NCBI GenBank assembly: GCA_016235455.1
Contig: JACRKZ010000119.1
Coordinates: 1 to 55,605 of the forward strand
Length of the DNA stretch: 55,605 bases
Direction of reading: 5' to 3'
DNA from: Armatimonadota bacterium
GTDB lineage: Bacteria; Armatimonadota; UBA10988
Shown piece after piece: positions 34,263 to 41,409 of the stretch. Numbering within the stretch: position 1 is the stretch's first letter; each line of letters begins with the position of its first letter. The notes beneath the pieces were generated by a model that was given only the letters and a program-made list of their open reading frames with translations, was not told the origin of the DNA and did no database searches. The position numbers and the translations under genes were made by a program.

Positions 34263-35195
34263 CTAGTCGCCGGCCAGAGCCAACGCCGCCGAGAATTGCG
34301 GCCGATGGCGCAAGCGCCGTAGCGCGCTCTGCTCCAACTCGCGGGCACGCTGCCGGCTGATGCTCAACTCGCGGCCGACCTCGGCCAGGCTGCGCGGTTC
34401 GTCGGCGTCCAGGCCGAAGCGCAGCCGCAAGACTTCTTCCTCGCGCGGGGTCAAGTGCTTGAGGCCCTCATTGACATCCTCGCGCAGTTCGGCGAGCACA
34501 ATCAGTTCCTGCGCCGAAGGGTCACTGCTGGGGACCAGCCACTCTTCGGGCGGACGCCCGTCGTCCTGGTCGTTGCCGTCCAGCGAACTCGGCGGCGGCA
34601 CGACACGACGCGCCTCCTCCACCTGCTCGACACTCAGCCCCACGCGTCCAGACAGCTCCTCGGACGAGGGCAGCCGCTGCAACTCCTGGGTCAGAAACTC
34701 CTCTTCGCGGCGGATGCGGGCCGCGGTCTGCGCCAGCCGCTCGGGCACCGGCATGACCGCGCGCAGCCGCGTCGCGGCGCGCAGCACGGCGCCGCGAATC
34801 CACAGCAGCGCATAGGTGTTGAACCGGCAACCGCGCGCCAGGTCGAAGCGGTCAGCCGCCTCGATCAGGCCCAGGTTGCCTTCCTGAATAAGGTCCTCGA
34901 CCGGCACACCTGTGTGGCGGAACTTGCTCACCACGTGGAAGACGAGCCGATGGTTGGCCTCGATCAGCTGCCGCCGGGCCTCATCATCGCCCTGCGCCAC
35001 GCGCCGTGCGAGCACTCGCTCTTCCACCGCGCTCAGCAACGAGCCGCTGGCTGTATCACCGCCCGGGTAATACGTGCGCCACGCCGCCGCTGCCGCCACC
35101 GCAAACTCGCCGGAACTCGCCGGCATTGTGCGTCCCGCCTCGAACGACAACCGATCCCCACCATGCGCCATCGCCCTTGCCCTCTTGCGTCCCAT
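34263..35195 (-). CDS. second RNA polymerase sigma-70 family factor (RpoD-like, without region 1.1)
   Basis: This 310-residue sigma factor has the same domain order as its convergent neighbour: LLSAVEERVLARRVAQGDDEARRQLIEANHRLVFHVV, then VEDLIQEGNLGLIEAADRFD, FNTYALLWIRGAVLRA (regions 2.3-2.4), and region 4 with LTPREEEVLRLRFGLD and SISRQRARELEQ. Region 2.4 again lacks the usual Gln/Thr pair that reads the -10 element. The start is uncertain: ATG 35195 has no clear ribosome site, while ATG 35171 follows AGGGCAAGGGCG. It is divergent from recA across 190 bases; a GATAAT on its strand near 35251-35256 is a weak -10 candidate. Confidence 0.9.
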   Translation of the reverse strand: MGRKRARAMAHGGDRLSFEAGRTMPASSGEFAVAAAAAWRTYYPGGDTASGSLLSAVEERVLARRVAQGDDEARRQLIEANHRLVFHVVSKFRHTGVPVEDLIQEGNLGLIEAADRFDLARGCRFNTYALLWIRGAVLRAATRLRAVMPVPERLAQTAARIRREEEFLTQELQRLPSSEELSGRVGLSVEQVEEARRVVPPPSSLDGNDQDDGRPPEEWLVPSSDPSAQELIVLAELREDVNEGLKHLTPREEEVLRLRFGLDADEPRSLAEVGRELSISRQRARELEQSALRRLRHRPQFSAALALAGD

Positions 35196-35328
35196 TCTGT
35201 ATCGGCGCGGCCCGCAATGCAGGAGCCAATTTGAGGAATCTGACCAACATTATCCAGTTGCCCCCGCATACGCCCGGGCGTGCCGACTCTGGCGCCTGAC
35301 CCAGCGCCTGAGCAAACCGATGATCGTA

Positions 35329-35342
35329 CGAACGCCTGTTTG
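35329..35342. promoter_or_regulatory. candidate LexA (SOS) box upstream of recA
   Basis: CGAACGCCTGTTTG fits the Gram-positive-type LexA palindrome CGAAC-N4-GTTCG with one mismatch. It ends 8 bases before the recA -35 box, a suitable place for repression. It also lies in the divergent gap to the second sigma gene, which it might co-regulate. Confidence 0.6.
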
Positions 35343-35350
35343 AAAAGCCC

Positions 35351-35379
35351 TTGCGCTGGGCTGGCGAGGTGGCTATAAT
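35351..35379 (+). promoter_or_regulatory. recA promoter
   Basis: TTGCGC (35351-35356) and a perfect TATAAT (35374-35379) are separated by an ideal 17 bases. The expected transcript start, about 35386, coincides with an in-frame ATG of the recA frame. Confidence 0.75.
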
Positions 35380-35409
35380 CGGCCCATGCGATCAGGAAGG
35401 GCAGACAAG

Positions 35410-36495
35410 ATGGCCAAGGACAAGCCGATTGGCAATGGCAAGGGTAGCAAGACGGACGCCCTGGCGGAGGCCATGGCGCAGGTCGAGAAGCAGTTTGGCG
35501 CCGGCGCGCTGATGCGGCTGGGCGACAGGCCGCGGCAGAAGATCGAAGTCATTCCCTCGGGCTCGCTGTCGCTGGACATCGCGCTGGGTGTGGGCGGCAT
35601 CCCGCGCGGGCGCATCATCGAGCTGTTTGGCGGGGAGTCGTCGGGCAAGACGACGCTGGCGCTGCACATGCTGTGTGAGGCGCAGCGCGCCGGCGGCGTG
35701 GGCGCCATCATCGACGCCGAGCACGCCATGGACCCGCAGTATGCCGCCAAACTGGGGCTCAACACCGACGAACTGCTCATCTCCCAGCCGGAGACCGGTG
35801 AGCAGGCGCTCGAGATCGCCGATGTGCTGGTGCGCAGCAGTGCGGTGGACCTGGTGGTCATCGACTCGGTGGCGGCGTTGACGCCGAAGGCCGAGATCGA
35901 GGGCGAGATGGGCGACCAGTTCGTGGGCCTGCAGGCGCGCATGATGAGCCAGGCACTGCGCAAGCTCGCGGGCAACCTCAACCGCTCCAACACGGCCATG
36001 ATCTTCATCAACCAGATCCGCGAGAAGATCGGCGTGATGTTCGGCTCGCCCGAAACCACGCCGGGCGGCCGCGCGCTCAAGTTCTATGCCAGTGTCCGCA
36101 TCAAGACCCGTCGCGTGCAGCAGATCAAAGAGGGCGGCGACGCCATCGGCAACGAGCACGTGGCGCAGGTGGTCAAGAACAAGGTCGCGCCGCCGTTCCG
36201 CGAGGCCAACTTCGAGATCATCTACGGTCTTGGCGTCAGCCATGCCGGCGAGCTGATCCAGCTCGGCGTGGACATGGGGCTGATCAAGAAGAGCGGCGCC
36301 TGGTTCAGTTGCGGTGAAGAGCGCATTGGCAACGGCCGTGAGGCAGCGCGCCGCTACTTGCAGGAGAATCCCGCTCTGGCCCTGCGCATCGAGAACCAGA
36401 TCCGCACCGGCCAAGGCCTGGAGGCACTGCCCGTGCCGCCCGAACTGGCCGATGGCGCGGCGACCGCGCCGGCAGCCCCGGCGGCGGGGGCGTGA
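35410..36495 (+). CDS. recA: recombinase RecA
   Basis: This 361-residue RecA catalyses ATP-dependent strand exchange and stimulates LexA self-cleavage. Walker A GGESSGKT is at 74-81, the catalytic Glu is 105 in DAEHAMDP, Walker B LVVIDSV is at 148-154, and the loop 2 region lies around MFGSPETTPGGRAL. The tail is Ala/Pro-rich instead of strongly acidic. I preferred ATG 35410, 10 bases after AGGAAGG; ATG 35386 would give a leaderless form with eight more residues. A consensus promoter and a LexA-like box precede it. recX overlaps its stop, as in many bacteria. Confidence 0.99.
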   Translation: MAKDKPIGNGKGSKTDALAEAMAQVEKQFGAGALMRLGDRPRQKIEVIPSGSLSLDIALGVGGIPRGRIIELFGGESSGKTTLALHMLCEAQRAGGVGAIIDAEHAMDPQYAAKLGLNTDELLISQPETGEQALEIADVLVRSSAVDLVVIDSVAALTPKAEIEGEMGDQFVGLQARMMSQALRKLAGNLNRSNTAMIFINQIREKIGVMFGSPETTPGGRALKFYASVRIKTRRVQQIKEGGDAIGNEHVAQVVKNKVAPPFREANFEIIYGLGVSHAGELIQLGVDMGLIKKSGAWFSCGEERIGNGREAARRYLQENPALALRIENQIRTGQGLEALPVPPELADGAATAPAAPAAGA

Positions 36496-36983
36496 GCAGC
36501 GATCCGGTGTCGGCGGCCTATCTGGCGGCGCTCCGGCTGCTGGACCGGCGCCGCTACACCGACCACCAACTGCGGACCAAGCTGACCGAGCAGGAGCACG
36601 CGCCAGAGAGCATCGATGCCGTGCTGGCGCGGCTCACTGCCTCGGGGTTGGTCGATGACCGGGCCTATGCCGAGGCCTACGTGCGCGATGGACAGACGCT
36701 GCGCGGCCACGGACGCCAGCGTCTGGCACGCGATCTGCGCCGTCGCGGCATTGACCGCGATGTGGTCGAGCTGGTACTCGACGAGCAGTATCCGCGCGAG
36801 GATGAGGCCGCGGTGGCGCTTGACCTGGCGCGCCGCCGAGCCCCCCGGCTGGCGGGGCTGCCACCCGACCAGGCGCGCCGGCGGTTGGCCGGCTACCTGG
36901 AGCGGCGCGGCCTCAACGCCCGCGCGGTCTGGGCGGCGGTCGACGCCGCGCTCAGCGACGTCGAACCCAACGGTGACGAGTAG
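36492..36983 (+). CDS. recX: regulatory protein RecX
   Basis: This 163-residue protein consists of repeated three-helix units typical of RecX (YLAALRLLDRRRYTDHQLRTKL, then DDRAYAEAYVRD and GRQRLARDLRRRGI). RecX binds the RecA filament groove and limits its activity. The GTG start at 36492 overlaps the recA stop in GTGA, so the two are co-transcribed and probably translationally coupled. A 5-bp hairpin (GTCGC/GCGAC, 36992-37008) lies just after the stop and could help end the transcript before the convergent gene. Confidence 0.93.
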   Translation: MSSDPVSAAYLAALRLLDRRRYTDHQLRTKLTEQEHAPESIDAVLARLTASGLVDDRAYAEAYVRDGQTLRGHGRQRLARDLRRRGIDRDVVELVLDEQYPREDEAAVALDLARRRAPRLAGLPPDQARRRLAGYLERRGLNARAVWAAVDAALSDVEPNGDE

Positions 36984-37022
36984 CCTGCGCAGTCGCCTGC
37001 GCGGCGACCAGACAACTCCGGC

Positions 37023-39332
37023 CTACTTGACCTCCACCACCTCCACCGCCAGCGGCGCCAGCTTGCCCACCAGCCGGCCACCGCGCACCTCCAGCGTCGG
37101 CGCTTGCCCGGGCAGCAGCTCGGCCAGACCCGTGGCAGCCACCAACGGCAGGTCGACCGGCTGCTCGGCCGTCGTCGGGTTGGCCAGGCAGGCCACGCGC
37201 CGGCCACCTTGCGTCCAAACCGCCGCGCGCACCTTGGCGTCCGCGCTGCTCAGGTCGGTGCGCTGGCCTTCCAGCAACCAGGGCTGCAGCCGCCTGATCT
37301 CGGCGGGCAGCGCCTTCATGGCCGCCCATAGCGCGGGGTTGGCGCGCATGTCGAAGTCCTGATCGCGGTAGGTGTAGTAGACCAGCCCCTTGGCGCCGGC
37401 GATGAGCGCCAGGTAGGTCAGGGCACGTTCCTCATCGGGCTTTGGCACGCGCCAGGTGTTGGGCTTGGCGTACCCGAACGCCTGCGGGATGGCCCAAATG
37501 GGCCGGCCCAGCGGTGTGGCCGCGCGCACCGCCGCGGCGATCATCTCGTACTCCTGGTCTAGGTCGGCGCCGCCGGTGTGGATGGGATAGGGATCCGGCG
37601 CGATGACCTCAGCCATGGCCGCATACCGTGGGTAAGCGGTCGGCACGCAGAGCGTCATGTAGGTCGGCACCGTGGCGTCGGCGTCCTTGATGCGGTTGTG
37701 CCGGGCCAGCATCTCCTCGGGCGCCACGCCCTGGCCGTCCGGCTCATCGCCGGGGTTCCAGGCCAGCACGGCGCGGTGCCCGCGGTAGCGCTCGATGGAC
37801 TTGGTCATGTCCACGCCGAACTCGGTGATGACTTTCACGCCGAGCCGGTCTGCCTCGTCCAACAGCGGCTGCCATTCGTCGAGGCCCTTCTGGCTCGCGT
37901 GCAGCGTGTTGTAGCCCGCAGCCGCGATCTCGCGCAGGCAGGCCAGCCGGTCCTCGGCCGGGAACGGCCACGACACATGGTAGAAGCCCATGGGGAAGAA
38001 CGGCTTGCCGTCGACCAGGGTGACCAGGTCGCCGGGCCGGACATAGACGCGCGGCGTCGGGTGTACGGTGAACCGCCGCTCGACCGAGGCCAGCACGTCG
38101 GCACCATGACGCAGCGCCATGACCAGCGTGTGCGGCCCGAGCTCCAGCTTGCCCACCGTGGCAACGCCGGCGCCCGTCTCGGGCAGCGGCAGCGGCCGTT
38201 CGGCGCCACCGTCCACACGCAGGCCAAGCCGCGGCGCGTCGCCGGGCAGGTCGTTGGGCGGCGCGGCCGAGACGGTGTAAGCCACGCTGTCTTGCCAGGG
38301 GTAGAGGTGGCGCTCGCGCAGGTCGAAGTTCAGCATGGCCGGCACATGCTGCACGAATTCGTAGTCGACCGGGTCGCCAGCGCCGGCGCTGATGGACAGC
38401 GTGACGCGCGTGTCGCCCCGCTGGCTGACGCGGTACGGAAGCACCACGTCCAGCGTCGCGCCGGGCGCGATGGCCGCGTCCTTGGTCGAGGTGACCGGCG
38501 CTTTGGCCTCCGGCTCAAGCACCGACAGGCTGACGCGGTAGGTCAGCGCCTGGGTGGTGTCGTTGGCCAACACCGCGTGGGCGGCATGCTGCCCGGGCCG
38601 TGGACCGCCAACGCTGGCGTCGGACAGCGACACACCACGCCGCCGCGCCTGACAGTGCAGCCAGCTGTTGGCCACCAGCGGCGATGCGGCCGCCTGGCCG
38701 TCGGCGCCCTTGAGCGAGAAGTGGCTGGTGACGACCACGGAGCCGCGGCCCAGGTCCTGCATGGCCAGCACGACGCCCTTGTCGCGCTCGGTCATCAGCG
38801 GTCGCCAGGCCGGGGCCAGGCCGGTGAGGTGCGCCCAGATGGTGGCGCGGTCGCCCAGAATCTGGCCCAGGTTGACCGGCGCCGTGAGGACCGAGCCGGC
38901 ACCCGGCACGGGGATGCCACCCGGCGCGCGGTCCTTGGGGCAGGGCTCGCTGCGGAGAGCGAAGGTCGGTCCCAGCCGGCCGAGCCATTTGTCGAGTACG
39001 GAGTCATAGCTGGCATCCGTGATCAGCAGCAGCCCACCCCGCTCGACGAACCGTCGCCAGGCGTCCGCGTGCGGCGCCATGTCGACCGTGTGCTCGTAGT
39101 TGGCCACGCTGGCTGCGACGACGATGTCGAACTCGTCCAGCCGGGCCACGAGGTCGGCGGTCTTCGTGTTCTCGAAGCCCTCGAACCGCCAGCCGAGCGC
39201 CTTGAGCGGCGCGTCCCATTCCTCGCGGAAGGCGTAGTCGCCCCAGGAGGAGTAGACGACGGCGACTCTGCGGGGTGGCTCATTGCCCGCGCCGATGGTC
39301 AACAGCGCCAGCATGGTCAGGACAGCACCCAT
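37023..39332 (-). CDS. secreted multi-domain protein: GATase1/ThuA-like N-terminus and TIM-barrel glycosidase-like C-terminus
   Basis: This 769-residue protein has a signal peptide in residues 1-16. Residues 20-215 have a class I glutamine-amidotransferase-like (ThuA/beta-galactosidase trimerisation) pattern: RVAVVYSSWGDYAFREEW and FVERGGLLLITDASY. A beta-sandwich region follows to about 430. Residues 440-690 look like a glycosidase TIM barrel with GDLVTLVDGKPFFPMGFYHVSW, VITEFGVDM and a WNPGDEPDG acid/base-like segment, then a small C-terminal beta-domain. It is probably a polysaccharide-active enzyme or a decayed relative; the substrate is unknown. GGGAG lies 10 bases before ATG 39332. It is transcribed alone. 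Confidence 0.75.
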   Translation of the reverse strand: MGAVLTMLALLTIGAGNEPPRRVAVVYSSWGDYAFREEWDAPLKALGWRFEGFENTKTADLVARLDEFDIVVAASVANYEHTVDMAPHADAWRRFVERGGLLLITDASYDSVLDKWLGRLGPTFALRSEPCPKDRAPGGIPVPGAGSVLTAPVNLGQILGDRATIWAHLTGLAPAWRPLMTERDKGVVLAMQDLGRGSVVVTSHFSLKGADGQAAASPLVANSWLHCQARRRGVSLSDASVGGPRPGQHAAHAVLANDTTQALTYRVSLSVLEPEAKAPVTSTKDAAIAPGATLDVVLPYRVSQRGDTRVTLSISAGAGDPVDYEFVQHVPAMLNFDLRERHLYPWQDSVAYTVSAAPPNDLPGDAPRLGLRVDGGAERPLPLPETGAGVATVGKLELGPHTLVMALRHGADVLASVERRFTVHPTPRVYVRPGDLVTLVDGKPFFPMGFYHVSWPFPAEDRLACLREIAAAGYNTLHASQKGLDEWQPLLDEADRLGVKVITEFGVDMTKSIERYRGHRAVLAWNPGDEPDGQGVAPEEMLARHNRIKDADATVPTYMTLCVPTAYPRYAAMAEVIAPDPYPIHTGGADLDQEYEMIAAAVRAATPLGRPIWAIPQAFGYAKPNTWRVPKPDEERALTYLALIAGAKGLVYYTYRDQDFDMRANPALWAAMKALPAEIRRLQPWLLEGQRTDLSSADAKVRAAVWTQGGRRVACLANPTTAEQPVDLPLVAATGLAELLPGQAPTLEVRGGRLVGKLAPLAVEVVEVK

Positions 39333-39406
39333 GGTCTCGATTCTCCCGCGCCCCAGCCGGATGCCAGGGCTGTTCGGCGCAGGTGGCGTTGGCCCTTCCG
39401 CTGCCG

Positions 39407-39435
39407 TTGACCGGCCCGGCCCGACGGGCTACAGT
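39407..39435 (+). promoter_or_regulatory. predicted promoter of the Uma2 gene, leaderless transcript
   Basis: TTGACC (39407-39412) and TACAGT (39430-39435) are 17 bases apart. The ATG at 39442 begins 7 bases after the -10 box, exactly where transcription should start. No ribosome binding site precedes it. Confidence 0.6.
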
Positions 39436-39441
39436 CAAGTC

Positions 39442-40164
39442 ATGAGCGACCTGCTGAGCGCCGGAGCCTGGGTCACGCCAGAGGAGTACCTGGCCTTCGA
39501 GATGTCGGCCGAGACCAAGCACGAGTACGTCGCGGGTCGCATCTACGACCGGGCCGAGTGCGACGCCAACCACAACCGCATCGCGGGGAACCTTCTCGCC
39601 CTGCTCTGGGCGCATCTGCGCGGCACACCTTGTGACGTCCTCGGGTCCGACATGCGATTGCGCGCGCAGTCGACCGTCTACTACTACCCCGACGTCATGG
39701 TCTGCTGCGATCCCACGGACGACGCGCCGACCCACCGCTGCCGACCGCGCTACGTGTTCGAGATCGTCTCGGCCGACACCCGGCGTACCGACGAACGTGA
39801 GAAGGCCTTCGCCTACTACCTGATGGCCAGCGTCGAAGCCTACATCCTCATCGAGCAGGACCGCTGCCACGCGACCATCCAGCACCGGACCGCCGACGAT
39901 GAGTGGTGGCAGACCGAGTCGCTCGACGGACCCCAGGCCGTGCTCCGCCTCGACGGCTTCGGTTGGTCCGTGCCGCTGGCGCTGCTCTATGAGCGGACCG
40001 AAGTGGCCACCTGGCCCGCCGGCGTCTCGATCACCAGCCCCCAGCCCACCGCGCTCGGCCGCCGCGCCGGCAGGTCCACCACCGTCGCCCCGTCCACACG
40101 GCGCCAGGCCAACGGCCCTTCGTGGCCCAGGAGCCGCACGACCGAGCCGTCGGCCGGCTGCTGA
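39442..40164 (+). CDS. Uma2 family (DUF820) restriction-endonuclease-fold protein with antisense-overlapping tail
   Basis: The 240-residue protein matches the Uma2/DUF820 PD-(D/E)XK fold: VTPEEYLAFE and TKHEYVAGRIYD at the start, then YPDVMV (Asp84), RYVFEIVS (Glu107) and DEREKAFAYY (Lys121). Families of this type are abundant in Cyanobacteria and Armatimonadota and have no settled function. Homology seems to end near residue 188. The last 52 or so residues are translated from DNA that is antisense to the 3' end of the convergent GH29 gene, an overlap of 178 bases. The start is set by an apparently leaderless promoter. Confidence 0.83.
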   Translation: MSDLLSAGAWVTPEEYLAFEMSAETKHEYVAGRIYDRAECDANHNRIAGNLLALLWAHLRGTPCDVLGSDMRLRAQSTVYYYPDVMVCCDPTDDAPTHRCRPRYVFEIVSADTRRTDEREKAFAYYLMASVEAYILIEQDRCHATIQHRTADDEWWQTESLDGPQAVLRLDGFGWSVPLALLYERTEVATWPAGVSITSPQPTALGRRAGRSTTVAPSTRRQANGPSWPRSRTTEPSAGC

Positions 40165-41393
40165 CCGCGTAGCGTCACCTGGGCCAGCGGCTGCTCGATG
40201 TCCATGACCAGCGCGTAGACCCGGCCGTCGCGCTGGGTATAGCAGGTCTGCTCCTCGCGATAAGGAGCGATGGGCCGCGAACTGTAGATGGCCTCGCCGT
40301 TGATCCCTAGCCAGGCGCCGATCTCGAGCAGGCGGCTGGTCGCCACGTCGTCGATGGTGCCTTCGGGCGTCGGCCCAACACCCAGCAGCAGGTTGCCGCC
40401 CTTGGCCACCACATCCACCAGCAGGCGGATGGTCTGGGCGGCGGGCGGGTAGACCATCCGGCCCGGGCAGTACTTCCAGTGGTCGCTGAGCGTGATGCAC
40501 GACTCCCAGGGGAAGTCGAGCGGCACGTCGGGCACCGTCTGCTCGGGGGTGATCAGGTTCTCGTGCTCGCCGCCGACAGTGCGGTCGGCGATGATCAGGC
40601 CGGGCTGTGCGGCGCGCGACTCCGCCGCCAGCCGGTCCATGTCGATGTCCTGCAACGGAGGCCGGACCTGGCCGCCATCAAGCCAGAGGATGTCGATGGG
40701 CCCGTAGCCGGTCATCAGTTCGCCCACCTGGGCGTGGACATACTCGACGAACTGCCGCCAGACCGCAGGCTCCGCCAGCGTGTCGTAGTTGGGATTGCGG
40801 TCGACCACCGGCCGGTCGGGCCGCCAGTAGGCCGGCTGATGCCAATCGGACTTGGAGAAGTAGCAGCTGATGGCCATCTGCCGCGCCCGGAACGCATCGA
40901 ACACCTCGCGGATGATGTCCGCGCGCGGGTGCGCCGCGAACGGACAACTCGGATGCGTGACGCGGTAGTCGGTGGTGCGCGTATCCCACAAGCAGAACCC
41001 GTCGTGGTGCTTGGTGGTCATGCACACGTAGCGGAAGCCAGCCGCGCTGGCCAGATCAGCCCACGCCGCGGCATCGAAGCCGACCGGGTTGAAGGTCCGG
41101 TTGAGGGCGCGATAGGCCTCGCTAAAGCGCGCCAGATCGCGACCATGCTCATTCCAGCAGCGCAGATCATCGGGCCGCGCCCAGCTATCCTCGGGCACCA
41201 ACGGCCAGGACTCGCAGCAGTCCCACTGGCTGTAGATGCCAAAGTGCAGGATCAGCCCGAACTTGAGATCCCCGAACCACTCCAGCCGGTCGCGCAACCA
41301 TTGGGGATAGGCGGCCAGCCGAGCGGCGGCGTCCGACGCCGCGGCCTCCGGGCTGCTGTGGGCGATGATGTCCTGGCGGTCGGCCGTGCTCAT
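39987..41393 (-). CDS. cytoplasmic alpha-L-fucosidase (GH29)
   Basis: This 468-residue protein has no signal peptide. The GH29 barrel shows FGLILHFGIYSQW (45-57), TTKHHDGF (126-133) and the nucleophile motif LWLDGG with Asp239. WxxC and NLLLGVGPTPEGTI mark the end of the barrel, and a short C-terminal beta domain follows. It would hydrolyse imported fucosides inside the cell, in contrast to the exported GH29 at 5752-7614. GGAG lies 7 bases before ATG 41393. It is the last gene of a three-gene unit, 16 bases after the MalG-like permease, suggesting that the transporter imports its substrate. Confidence 0.93.
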   Translation of the reverse strand: MSTADRQDIIAHSSPEAAASDAAARLAAYPQWLRDRLEWFGDLKFGLILHFGIYSQWDCCESWPLVPEDSWARPDDLRCWNEHGRDLARFSEAYRALNRTFNPVGFDAAAWADLASAAGFRYVCMTTKHHDGFCLWDTRTTDYRVTHPSCPFAAHPRADIIREVFDAFRARQMAISCYFSKSDWHQPAYWRPDRPVVDRNPNYDTLAEPAVWRQFVEYVHAQVGELMTGYGPIDILWLDGGQVRPPLQDIDMDRLAAESRAAQPGLIIADRTVGGEHENLITPEQTVPDVPLDFPWESCITLSDHWKYCPGRMVYPPAAQTIRLLVDVVAKGGNLLLGVGPTPEGTIDDVATSRLLEIGAWLGINGEAIYSSRPIAPYREEQTCYTQRDGRVYALVMDIEQPLAQVTLRGQQPADGSVVRLLGHEGPLAWRRVDGATVVDLPARRPSAVGWGLVIETPAGQVATSVRS

Positions 41394-41409
41394 ACGGGAC
41401 TCCAGACGC

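Noticed and set aside
36992..37008. Hairpin GTCGC/GCGAC after recX as a definite terminator
   Set aside because: The stem is only 5 bp with no T-run. It is mentioned with recX but not claimed as a separate feature.
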